Source of the DNA: Streptomyces sp. SLBN-31
GTDB lineage: Bacteria > Actinomycetota > Actinomycetes > Streptomycetales > Streptomycetaceae
Length of the DNA stretch: 64,000 nucleotides
Assembly (NCBI RefSeq): GCF_006715395.1
Contig: NZ_VFNC01000001.1
Coordinates: 3,100,001-3,164,000, forward strand
Reading direction: 5' to 3'
Positions 16,969-24,774 of this stretch are shown piece after piece (the stretch's first letter is position 1; the number at the start of each line of letters is the position of its first letter). Both the position numbers and the translations under genes were made by a program. The notes beneath the pieces were generated by a model. It searched no databases and was not told where the DNA came from. It was given only the letters and a program-made list of their open reading frames with translations.

Positions 16969-18129
16969 TCAGGGCCGTGCGGGAAGACCGGCCGTCCAGT
17001 CCAGCAGGCCGACGAGTTCCTCCTCCCCGGGGCGCGGGGGCGCGGCGCCCCGACCGGCCGGGGACGGGGAGCTCACGCCGCGGGAGATGTTGCCGCTGAC
17101 GGTGGTGTTGTGCTCCACGCGCGGTCGGCGCAGCTCCTCGTAGCGGCCGAGGGCGGCGTCCGTGTCCGGAAGGTCGCGCAGGCACTTGGCGAGGATCACC
17201 GCGTCCTCCAGTGCCATCGACGCGCCCTGGCCGGTCGCCGGGGAGGCCGCGTGCGCGGCGTCGCCGACGAGCATCACGCGCCCGGAGCGCCAGGGGCTGC
17301 CGGGCGGGACCTCGGTCGCGTTGGTGACCAGGACGTCGTCGCCGGTGGCCGCGACGATGTCCGCCGCAGGGGTGTCGTCCTTGCGCAGCGGCGGAAAAAG
17401 GGTCTCGCGCCATCCGGCAGGGGTGCCGCCGCCGGTCTCCTCGGCGGGCAGCGGGTCGCCGCTCACTCGCGCGAACCAGTACGTCTGCCCGTCGGGGGAG
17501 ACCGCGAAGCCGAAGGCCGCCGCGCTGCCGCGCACCATCGTGATGCACGCGTCCCCCGCGGGCAGCCCCGCGGCGGACGTGCGGCCGTAGAAGACCTGCT
17601 GGCCCGCGTAGGACGGCCGGACGGCGGGCGCGAACGTCGCGCGGACTGCGGAGTTCAGGCCGTCGGCGCCGATCAGCAGGTCGCCGCGCGCCGAAGTGCC
17701 GTCGGCGAAGCGGGCGGTGACGCCGTCCGTGCCGTGCTCGACGGAGACCAGCCGTGCGCCGTGCCGGACGGCGATGCCGCGGCGGACGGCCTCCGCCTGC
17801 AGCGTCGAGCCGAGGTCGCCGCGGCGCAGGCAGCGGTAGCGCAGGAGGGGGTCGGCCGCCTCGCCGAGCGGCACCCGCGCCAACTGCGCACCGGTGCCGT
17901 CCAGGACCCGCATCGAGGTCAGCGGGAAGCCGAGGGCGGTCACCGCCGCGGAGGCGTCCAGCGCCGCCAGCGCGCGCATCCCGTTGCTCGCCAGGGTGAG
18001 GAACGCGCCCAGGTCCTCGGCCGCGTCCGGATGCGCCTCGTACACCTGGGCGTCGAGCCCCGCCCTGTGCACTGCCAGAGCCGTCGCCGCTCCGGCGATC
18101 CCGCCACCGATGACCACCACCCGAGTCAC
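16969..18129 (-). CDS. FAD-dependent aromatic-type monooxygenase
   Basis: 386 residues of the p-hydroxybenzoate hydroxylase/UbiH class. The FAD fingerprint VVIGGGIAGAATALAVHRAG is at the N-terminus, the DG motif around GDLLIGADGLNSAVR, and the FAD ribityl motif at VMLVGDAAHAASPATGQGASMALEDA. The substrate is unknown; related enzymes hydroxylate aromatics or inactivate antibiotics. The frame is open to 18267, but GTG 18129 is preceded by a G-rich ribosome site and by nothing protein-like upstream. Confidence 0.88.
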   Translation of the reverse strand: MTRVVVIGGGIAGAATALAVHRAGLDAQVYEAHPDAAEDLGAFLTLASNGMRALAALDASAAVTALGFPLTSMRVLDGTGAQLARVPLGEAADPLLRYRCLRRGDLGSTLQAEAVRRGIAVRHGARLVSVEHGTDGVTARFADGTSARGDLLIGADGLNSAVRATFAPAVRPSYAGQQVFYGRTSAAGLPAGDACITMVRGSAAAFGFAVSPDGQTYWFARVSGDPLPAEETGGGTPAGWRETLFPPLRKDDTPAADIVAATGDDVLVTNATEVPPGSPWRSGRVMLVGDAAHAASPATGQGASMALEDAVILAKCLRDLPDTDAALGRYEELRRPRVEHNTTVSGNISRGVSSPSPAGRGAAPPRPGEEELVGLLDWTAGLPARP

Positions 18130-18304
18130 GCCCACCCCCGTGTGTCCGTACGGCCCCCGTGGTCGTACGCGCACAGGTGAGAACGTTCTCCCGACGGCGG
18201 AGGTTCCGCGGACCGCGGTGAACGGGCCGGTTCGCGCCGTGGACACGGAAGAAACCGGTGGGGCCACGCGATCCGTACGCGTGAGCCCACCGGCTCGCGT
18301 GATC

Positions 18305-19669
18305 TCAGGCGCCGCTCTCCCGGAGCATGTCCTCGCGCTCGACGATCTTCACGCGCTCACGGCCCTGCGGCTCGCCCAGCGCCTTCTCGGCGGCGTCCAG
18401 CTTGTACCAGCCCTCCCAGGTGGTGAAGCGGACGTTCCGCTCGGCCAGGAACGCGTCCACGGCCGCCGGTTCGGGCGTGGCGGGGGTGTGCAGACGGCCG
18501 CCCGCGTAGTCGTCCAGCAGGTTGCCCACCGTCTCGTTGGCGTCGCCCTTGGTGTGGCCGATCAGGCCCACCGGGCCGCGCCGGATCCAGCCGGTGACGT
18601 ACGTCGACTGAAGGTGCTCGCCGGACTCCTGGACGACCCGGCCGCCCTTGTCCGGGACCGTGCCCGAGTCGATGTCCCAGGGCAGCTTGGGGAGTTTGTC
18701 GGACAGGTAGCCGACCGCGCGGTAGACGGCGGTGACGTCCCAGTCTTTGAACTCGCCGGTGCCCTTGACGTTGCCGGTGCCGTCCAGGGCGGTGCGCTCG
18801 GTGCGCAGCCCGACGACCCTGCCGTCCTCGCCGAGGACCTCGACGGGCGACTCGAAGAAGTGCAGGAACAGCTTGTGCGGGCGGTCACCGACATCGCGGA
18901 TCGCCCAGTTCTCCAGCGTCTTGGCGACCATGTCGGCCTGCTTGTTGCCGCGCCGGGTCTCGATCGAACCCGCGTCGTAGTCGATGTCCTCGGGGTCGAC
19001 GACGACCTCGATGGTGGGGGAGTGGTCCAGCTCGCGCAGCTCCATCGGCGAGAACTTCGCCTGCGCCGGGCCGCGGCGGCCGAACACGTGGATCTCCAGC
19101 GCCTTGTTGGCCTTCAGACCCTCGTGGACGTTCGGCGGGATCTCCGTCGGCAGCAGCTCCTCGGCGGTCTTGGCGAGGATGCGGGCCACGTCGAGGGCGA
19201 CGTTGCCGACGCCGAGCACGGCGACCCTCTCGGCCTCCAGCGGCCAGGTGCGGGGAACGTCCGGGTGGCCGTCGTACCAGGAGACGAAGTCGGCGGCGCC
19301 GTAGGAGCCGTCGAGGTCGATGCCGGGTATGCGCAGCTCGCGGTCGGCCGTCGCACCCGTCGAGAAGATCACGGCGTCGTAAAAGGCGCGCAGGTCGTCG
19401 AGGCTGATGTCGTTCGGGTAGTCGACGTTGCCGAACAGCCGGATCTGCGGCTTGTCGAGCACCTGGTGCAGGGCCGTGACGATGCCCTTGATGCGGGGGT
19501 GGTCGGGGGCGACGCCGTAGCGGATCAGCCCGAACGGCGCGGGCATGCGCTCGAAGATGTCGATGGACACACCGGGCTCGGCGGCCACGTCGGACTTGAG
19601 CAACGCGTCGGCGGCGTAGATCCCGGCGGGGCCGGCACCGACGATGGCTACCCGCAGGGGGCGGGGCAT
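18305..19669 (-). CDS. fprA: FprA-type ferredoxin-NADP+ reductase (adrenodoxin-reductase family)
   Basis: 454 residues, full length for mycobacterial FprA. FAD motif VAIVGAGPAGIYAADALL, then YGVAPDHPRIK, the NADP motif VAVLGVGNVALDVARIL, and the C-terminal TGWIRRGPVGLIGHTKGDANET. It transfers electrons from NADPH to ferredoxins that serve P450s, Fe-S assembly and iron release. Two overlapping iron boxes lie 45-70 bp before the ATG at 19669, so repression by a DmdR/IdeR-type protein under iron sufficiency is likely. Transcribed after a strong terminator that isolates it from the chitosanase gene. Confidence 0.92.
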   Translation of the reverse strand: MPRPLRVAIVGAGPAGIYAADALLKSDVAAEPGVSIDIFERMPAPFGLIRYGVAPDHPRIKGIVTALHQVLDKPQIRLFGNVDYPNDISLDDLRAFYDAVIFSTGATADRELRIPGIDLDGSYGAADFVSWYDGHPDVPRTWPLEAERVAVLGVGNVALDVARILAKTAEELLPTEIPPNVHEGLKANKALEIHVFGRRGPAQAKFSPMELRELDHSPTIEVVVDPEDIDYDAGSIETRRGNKQADMVAKTLENWAIRDVGDRPHKLFLHFFESPVEVLGEDGRVVGLRTERTALDGTGNVKGTGEFKDWDVTAVYRAVGYLSDKLPKLPWDIDSGTVPDKGGRVVQESGEHLQSTYVTGWIRRGPVGLIGHTKGDANETVGNLLDDYAGGRLHTPATPEPAAVDAFLAERNVRFTTWEGWYKLDAAEKALGEPQGRERVKIVEREDMLRESGA

Positions 19670-19713
19670 GATCAGGTTCCCTTCGAGCGGCGAAAAGATC
19701 GACTCGAACAGGA

Positions 19714-19737
19714 AGCCTAAGTTAAGGCAAGCCTAAG
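19714..19737 (-). promoter_or_regulatory. Overlapping iron boxes (DmdR/IdeR-type operator) of fprA
   Basis: On the minus strand the sequence reads CTTAGGCTTGCCTTAA (19737-19722) and, overlapping it, GCCTTAACTTAGGC (19728-19715). Each is an inverted arrangement of TTAGGC half-sites, close to the actinobacterial iron box TTAGGTTAGGCTAACCTAA. The pair sits about 45-68 bp upstream of the fprA start, where it would cover the promoter. Confidence 0.75.
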
Positions 19738-19750
19738 TCGGTACGCGGGT

Positions 19751-19797
19751 CCGGTCTATGGGCTCATAAGCCGGGTTTATGAGCCCATAGAGGCCGG
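19751..19797 (-). terminator. Strong hairpin terminator after the chitosanase gene
   Basis: A perfect 14-bp inverted repeat, CTATGGGCTCATAA (19756-19769) and TTATGAGCCCATAG (19777-19790), with a 7-nt loop. Flanking CCGG/CCGG lengthens the stem with a small bulge. It starts 14 bp beyond the chitosanase stop codon (19811) and lies before the fprA promoter, so it should end chitosanase transcription and insulate the iron-regulated gene. Confidence 0.85.
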
Positions 19798-19810
19798 TCC
19801 TTCGGTGGCG

Positions 19811-20656
19811 TCAGCCGATGTGGTAGCTGTCGCCGTAGACCTTCCAGTCCAGTGGCGTGTTCAGGCACAGGTTGCCCTTGCGCAGGAAGACGCGCTGCTC
19901 GGTGTCGACCCGGGTGGTGTCGCTGTGGGCCTCCTCCTGCTTCATCGCCCACACCCGCGCGTCCAGGAAGGCGTTGAGGTACGTCACCTCATCGCCGCCC
20001 TGCGCCGGCGGCTTCGCCTTGTTCAGGGCGCGCTTGCGTATGTTGCGGAAGCTGGTGGGGTCGTCGCCGTCGCCGTGCATGACGATGGCGTCGTAGTACG
20101 CGAACTGCCCCAGCGTGCCGATGCCGTCCGCCTTGCCCTGCTTGACGGCGGGCTTGAAGTAGACGCGGTCGCGCTCGTCGTTCTGCGCCTGCTGGAACGC
20201 GGTGTCCTGGGCCGCCTTGCGCCAGTCCTTGGGGAAGTTCGGGTCGAGGCCGTCGTGCGAGTCGGAGCCGTTCACCTCGCGCAGGGCCGGCAGGTACTTG
20301 GCGAGGACGTTTCCGGGCTTGCGGTCGGTGTAGAGCTGGACCAGGTCGAGCATGTCGCCGGTGCCCGAACAGAAGCCGATGATCCCGGCGGTGTAGCCCC
20401 GTCCGTCACCGATGTCCTCGATGTACTTGTACTGCGCCTTCCAGTCGAGCGAGGAGTTCTCCGCGCTCGACACCAACTTCATCGCGATCTCCTTCTTGGC
20501 GGGGTCGTCCAGCCCCACGCAGCCCGCGGCGGCCGGGGACGCCGAGGCGTGGGAGGGGCGCAGCAGCAGCGGGGCCGCCGCCAGGGAGGCGCCGAACAGG
20601 GCGAGGAGGGTGCGGCGCGAGGTGTGGACGGCGGTGCCGTCGGAAGCGTCTCTCAC
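19811..20656 (-). CDS. csnA: GH46 chitosanase, secreted
   Basis: 281 residues. The twin-arginine-like signal SRRTLLALFGASLAAAP ends in an Ala-rich cleavage region near residue 40. The mature enzyme has the GH46 catalytic pair, general acid E66 (SSAENSSLDW) and base D84 (EDIGDGRGYTAG), 18 residues apart as in Streptomyces sp. N174 chitosanase. It hydrolyses beta-1,4-glucosamine links in chitosan. GTG 20656 has TTTGGAG about 8 nt upstream. A perfect palindrome about 50 bp upstream is the probable operator. It is the same strand as the SpoIIE gene, 154 bp away. Confidence 0.93.
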   Translation of the reverse strand: MRDASDGTAVHTSRRTLLALFGASLAAAPLLLRPSHASASPAAAGCVGLDDPAKKEIAMKLVSSAENSSLDWKAQYKYIEDIGDGRGYTAGIIGFCSGTGDMLDLVQLYTDRKPGNVLAKYLPALREVNGSDSHDGLDPNFPKDWRKAAQDTAFQQAQNDERDRVYFKPAVKQGKADGIGTLGQFAYYDAIVMHGDGDDPTSFRNIRKRALNKAKPPAQGGDEVTYLNAFLDARVWAMKQEEAHSDTTRVDTEQRVFLRKGNLCLNTPLDWKVYGDSYHIG

Positions 20657-20704
20657 GGGTGCTCCAAAGGGGAGTGGGGGGTGGGGAGTTGGCCGTACTT
20701 CACT

Positions 20705-20727
20705 CTGATAGGAAGGTTTCCTATCAG
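20705..20727 (-). promoter_or_regulatory. Palindromic operator of the chitosanase gene
   Basis: Perfect 10-nt arms CTGATAGGAA (20705-20714) and TTCCTATCAG (20718-20727) around a 3-nt centre. It lies about 50 bp before the chitosanase start codon. Palindromes of this AGGAA-TTTCCT type upstream of actinomycete GH46 genes are, from memory, the binding sites of the ROK-family repressor CsnR; no ROK regulator gene is present in the window. Confidence 0.75.
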
Positions 20728-20781
20728 AAGCTGGCCGTGAGGAACACCCACCGCGGAGAACTTGGCGGGGAACCGGGAGAA

Positions 20782-20801
20782 CTTCGTAGGGAACGACGAA
20801 G
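20782..20801 (-). terminator. Weak hairpin after the 930-residue SpoIIE gene
   Basis: CTTCGT (20782-20787) and ACGAAG (20796-20801) form a 6-bp stem with an 8-nt loop, starting 10 bp past the stop codon at 20811. Short for a terminator; function uncertain. Confidence 0.35.
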
Positions 20802-20810
20802 GACGTCCGC

Positions 20811-23603
20811 TCAGGGCAGCGGCTGCTCGGCCCAGATGACCTTGCCCGCCGGCGTGTACCGCGTCCCCCAGCGCTCGGCGAGCTGGGCCACCAGGAACAG
20901 CCCCCGGCCGCCCTCGTCGGTCATCGCCGCATACCGCAGATGCGGAGAGGTGCTGCTGCTGTCGAAGACCTCGCAGATCAGGGTGCGGTCGAACAGCACG
21001 CGTACGTGGATGGGATCGGCGCCGTAACGAATCGCGTTGGTGACCAGCTCGCTCAGGATCAGCTCCGTACTGAACTCCAGCTCGTCGAGCCCCCACCGCT
21101 CCAACTGCCGGTTCAGCGCGGCCCGCACCCCGGCGACGGCCGCCGGGTCCGGCGGTACGTCCCACTCGGCGACGCGGTCGGCGGGCAGGGCCCGGGTGCG
21201 GGCGACGATCAGCGCGACGTCGTCGCTGGGCTTCGCCGGCAGTTGCGCCTCCAGTACGGCCCGGCAGGTCTCCTCCGGCGACTTGCCCGCCCGCTCCAGC
21301 GCGCCGCGCAGCATGTCGAGTCCCTCGTCGATGTCCCGCTCCCGGTTCTCCACCAGCCCGTCGGTGTACAGGACGAGACGGCTGCCCTCCTCCAGCGCCA
21401 GCTCGGCCGTCTCGAACGGCAGACCGCCGAGCCCCAGCGGGGGACCGGCCGGCACGTCCGGGAACGTGACGCTGCCGTCCGGCCGGACGAGGGCCGGCGG
21501 GGGATGGCCCGCGCGGGCGACGGTGCAGCTCCGGGCCACCGGGTCGTAGATCGCGTACAGGCAGGTCGCGCCGGTGATCGGGGCGCTGCCGTCGTGGGCC
21601 GCCTCGTCCTGGTCGATGCGGGCGACCAACTCGTCCAGCAGCGCCACCAGTTCGTCGGGCGGCAGGTCCAGCGCGGAGAAGTTGTGCACCGCCGTGCGCA
21701 GCCGGCCCATCGTGGCCGCCGCGTACAGGCCGTGCCCCACGACATCGCCCACCACGAGCGCGACCCGCGCCCCCGACAGCGGCAGTACGTCGAACCAGTC
21801 GCCGCCCACCCCGGCCTGCGCGGGCAGGTACCGGTAGGCGATGTCCAGGGCCGACTGCTCGGGCAGGCGGCGCGGGAGCAGACTCCGCTGCAGCGTCACG
21901 GCCATGCTGTGCTCGCGCGTGTAGCGGCGCGCGTTGTCGATGGAGACCGCGGCCCGCGCCACCAGCTCCTCGGCGAGGGCCAGCTCCTCCGTGTCGAACG
22001 GCTCGGGCTTCTCCGAGCGCCAGAAGCTGACCACGCCCAGCAACAGGGACCCGGCACGCAGCGGCACGGTGATCAGCGAGTGGATGCCGTAGTCCACTAC
22101 CTGGGCGGTCCGCTCCAGGTCCTGGGCGTGCCAGCCCATCGCCAGGTCGAGGTCCGGTTCCAGCACCGCCTGCTCGGTGCGCAGGCTGCGGGCCTGCGGC
22201 GAGGTGTCGACGAACCTGAGCTGCCGGCCCACCGGGTACAGCGGCGCGTCCTCGCGGATCCCGCTCACCGCGGTACGGCGCAGGGGCGTCACCGCCTCCG
22301 GCTGGCCGCCGCCGAGCACCGCGTCGAACAGGTCGACGGTCGCGAAGTCCGCGAACCGGGGCACGGCCAGCTCGGCCAGCTCCTGGGCGGTGCGGGTGAC
22401 GTCCAGGCTGGTGCCGATCCCCACCCCCGCGTCGTACAGCATCTCCAGGCGTTCGCGAGCCGCCTCCGCTCGGCCGGACAGGGCACGCAGCTCGGTCGAG
22501 TCACGCAAGGTCGCGACACTGCCCGGCGGGCCGCCCTGGACGTCGGTGGGGCGCTGGTTGACCGCCAGCAGCCGGTCCTTGACCAGGTGCACCTCGTCCG
22601 TGGCGACACGGCCGGAGGCCAGCAGGTCGGCGGTGTCCGCGGGCAGGCCCAGCTCCAGGACGTGCCGGCCCTCGGCGTCCTCGGGGAGGTCGAGCAGCCG
22701 GTGCGCCTCGTCGTTGGCGAGCAGCAGCCGCCCCTCGTCCGTGGCGATGAGCACGCCCTCGCGCACCGCGTGGAGTACGGCGTCGTGGTGCTCGTACATG
22801 CGGGTCATCTCGTGCGGCCCGAGTCCGTGCGTCTGCCGCAGCAGACGTCTGCTCACCAGTGCCGTGCCGCCCGTGGCGAGGGCGAGTGCGACGGCGGCGG
22901 CCAGCAGGACGAGCGGCAGCTGACGGTTGGCGGCGCCGCCGATGTTCCTGGTGGTGACGCCGGCCGACACCAGGCCCACCACCTTGCCGTCGGGCGCGGT
23001 GACCGGCACGACCGCCTGGTCCAGCCGCCCGATCGTCCCGTTGACCTCCTCGACCACCGTCTTGCCGGCCAGCGCGGGCGCGATCGTGCCGACGAACTTC
23101 TTGCCGATGCGGTTCGGTTTGGGGTGGGTGTAGCGGATGCCGTCGGTGTTCATGACGACGATGAAGTCCACGCCGGTCGCCTTGCGGGCCGCCTCCGCCC
23201 GGGGCTGGAGGATCACCGTGGGACGCGGGCTGCTCAACGCCTCGCGGGTGCCCGGCGCGTTGGCGAAGGCCTGGGCGACCGCGACCGACCGTTTGCGGGC
23301 CTCCTGGGTGCTGTCGTGCCGCGCCTGCAGGTACAGCGACACCACCGCGGCGACCACCAGCAGCAGCACGATCACCACTTGCAGGACGAACACCTGCCCG
23401 GCGACGCTCCGCCCGGTCAGCGTCGACCGCAGTCTCCCCGTCCGCTTCTGCTCCGCGCTCTCCGTGCGCCCGCCCGCGCCGACCGCCGCGCCCCGGGCCC
23501 GCCGCCTGTGCGTCGCGCGGGCATGGTCGGCCACGCGCCGGGCACGGGGACCGCCGGGCCGGTGCGGGGACCGGCTCCCGGAGCGGTCCGGAAGTCGGAC
23601 CAT
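20811..23603 (-). CDS. Multidomain sensor phosphatase: sCache-PAS-GAF-SpoIIE-HATPase
   Basis: 930 residues. A basic cytoplasmic leader of about 65 residues precedes a membrane helix at 68-92. The extracellular sensor (93-228) carries RYTHPKPNRIGKKFVGT, the signature of CitA/DcuS-type single-Cache domains that bind citrate or C4-dicarboxylates. A second helix (229-250) leads to a PAS-like segment (about 265-375), GAF (about 385-560), SpoIIE phosphatase (about 575-795, GGDWFDVL, GDVVGHG) and a C-terminal HATPase_c anti-sigma-type kinase (ELVTNAIRYG, GRGLFLV). It thus combines a dicarboxylate-kinase input with both arms of partner switching. Its targets are probably STAS/sigma-factor partners elsewhere. 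Confidence 0.88.
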   Translation of the reverse strand: MVRLPDRSGSRSPHRPGGPRARRVADHARATHRRRARGAAVGAGGRTESAEQKRTGRLRSTLTGRSVAGQVFVLQVVIVLLLVVAAVVSLYLQARHDSTQEARKRSVAVAQAFANAPGTREALSSPRPTVILQPRAEAARKATGVDFIVVMNTDGIRYTHPKPNRIGKKFVGTIAPALAGKTVVEEVNGTIGRLDQAVVPVTAPDGKVVGLVSAGVTTRNIGGAANRQLPLVLLAAAVALALATGGTALVSRRLLRQTHGLGPHEMTRMYEHHDAVLHAVREGVLIATDEGRLLLANDEAHRLLDLPEDAEGRHVLELGLPADTADLLASGRVATDEVHLVKDRLLAVNQRPTDVQGGPPGSVATLRDSTELRALSGRAEAARERLEMLYDAGVGIGTSLDVTRTAQELAELAVPRFADFATVDLFDAVLGGGQPEAVTPLRRTAVSGIREDAPLYPVGRQLRFVDTSPQARSLRTEQAVLEPDLDLAMGWHAQDLERTAQVVDYGIHSLITVPLRAGSLLLGVVSFWRSEKPEPFDTEELALAEELVARAAVSIDNARRYTREHSMAVTLQRSLLPRRLPEQSALDIAYRYLPAQAGVGGDWFDVLPLSGARVALVVGDVVGHGLYAAATMGRLRTAVHNFSALDLPPDELVALLDELVARIDQDEAAHDGSAPITGATCLYAIYDPVARSCTVARAGHPPPALVRPDGSVTFPDVPAGPPLGLGGLPFETAELALEEGSRLVLYTDGLVENRERDIDEGLDMLRGALERAGKSPEETCRAVLEAQLPAKPSDDVALIVARTRALPADRVAEWDVPPDPAAVAGVRAALNRQLERWGLDELEFSTELILSELVTNAIRYGADPIHVRVLFDRTLICEVFDSSSTSPHLRYAAMTDEGGRGLFLVAQLAERWGTRYTPAGKVIWAEQPLP

Positions 23604-23777
23604 GTGCCCATGTCTACACTGCCGGGCCCCGGGAGGCGAGGGGCGTCACAGAGGGTGACAAGGCGGCATTCCGAGGGAAAGCGGTATCACCGAGGGGGTG
23701 CGGCGGTGCCGCGGGGGCGTTGTTCCGCGGTCCCGCACGGGCGCGGTCCCGCGATCCGGTGGGGTGATCGGGCGCCC

Positions 23778-24180
23778 GTGCGGTGGCGCCTGCGAGTGCG
23801 TGTGGGCGCGGTCTCGCGGTTCTGTGCGGTGGCGTCCGCGGACGCGTGAGGGCTCGGTTCCGGGGTCCCTTGTGGTGGCGTCCCGCGAGCGCGGTTTCGT
23901 GGTCCCTTGTGGTGGCGTCTCGCGAGCGCGTGCGGGCGCGGTTTCGTGGTCCTGTGTGTTGGCGTCTGCGGTCCGCCTGCGGGGTGCTGTCCGCGATGGC
24001 GGACGGGCGCGGACTGGCCGGTCCCGTGCGGTGGCGTTTACGGACCCGTGCGGGCGCGGTCTCGCGGGTCTTGCGCGTTGGCGTCTGCGGACGCGCGAGG
24101 GCTCCGTCCCGTGCTCTGTTGGAGTGGCGGCCCGCGAGCCCGTGCGGGCGTTGTCTCTAGGTCCGGTGCGGCGTCGGCAA
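23778..24180. repeat. Tandem repeat array A (about 46-nt unit, 8-9 copies)
   Basis: Diverged direct repeats whose units begin GTGCGGTGGCG or close variants, at 23778, 23824, 23872, 23909, 23954, 24026, 24073, 24118 and 24165. Spacing is mostly 45-48 nt, with one short (37) and one long (72) unit. The usual content is GGCGTCYGCGGACGCGTGCGG followed by GGCGCGGTYTCGYGG. No unique spacers, so it is not CRISPR. Open frames across it are Arg/Pro/Gly-rich on both strands and do not look like protein. Part of the 1,171-bp gap between two SpoIIE genes. Confidence 0.75.
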
Positions 24181-24327
24181 TCCGTGCGGGCGGTGGCGAA
24201 GAGCCGCGGAAAGCGGCGGCGAGAATCGTCTGAGGTCGGCGGTGAAGAGCCCTGGGGCCGCTGGTGACGGAGCCTCGGAGGACAGCGGCGCACGCCCGCC
24301 GGGGGCCGGGATGTACGCCAAGGGGCA

Positions 24328-24750
24328 GCAGTGGATTCCGGGCGGCGTGGGGTGAACGCCTCCGGGGATGGCGGTGAACTCCCGGGCCAGCGGTGAATGT
24401 CGCGTGGCCCGGGTGCACGCCCACGGGGACGGTGGTGAAAGCCACGGGGCAGCGGTGAACTCCCGGGCCAGCGGTGAATGTCGCGTGGCCCGGGGTGCAC
24501 GCCCACGGGGACGGTGGTGAGAGCCACGGGGCAGCGGTGTACGCCCCCGGGGCAACGGTGGATTCCGCGTCGCCTGGGGTGCACGCCCCGGGGACGGCGG
24601 TGAACACCACGGGCAGCGGTGTACGCCCCCGGTCACTCGTGAATCCCCCGCGGCAGCGGTGTACGCCCCCGGCCACTCGTTAATCCCCCGCGGTAGCGGT
24701 AGATGCCCCCGGCCGCCCGTTAATCCCCCGCGGCAGCGGTGACGGCCCCC
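24328..24750. repeat. Tandem repeat array B (about 20-nt unit, about 20 copies)
   Basis: A second array of a different, shorter unit, roughly GCGGTGAACTCCCGGGGCA with many variants. Higher-order structure is visible: an 81-nt block (24371-24451) is repeated almost exactly at 24452-24533, and a 40-nt block (24611-24650) recurs at 24651-24690 and 24691-24730, with a half copy at 24731-24750. The array ends 25 bp before the stop codon of the next SpoIIE gene. Unit lengths of 20 and 40 are not multiples of three, which argues against coding. Confidence 0.8.
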
Positions 24751-24774
24751 ACGCCTCCCCTGAGGCAAAGCCCG

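Noticed and set aside
23646..24584. 312-codon open frame on the minus strand across the repeat arrays
   Set aside because: The frame is kept open mainly by extreme GC content; its translation is Arg/Pro/Thr-rich and follows the DNA repeats, whose 20-, 40- and 46-nt units are not multiples of three. No ribosome site was seen.
23778..24750. CRISPR array
   Set aside because: Repeats are contiguous and diverged, with no unique equal-length spacers and no cas genes in the window.
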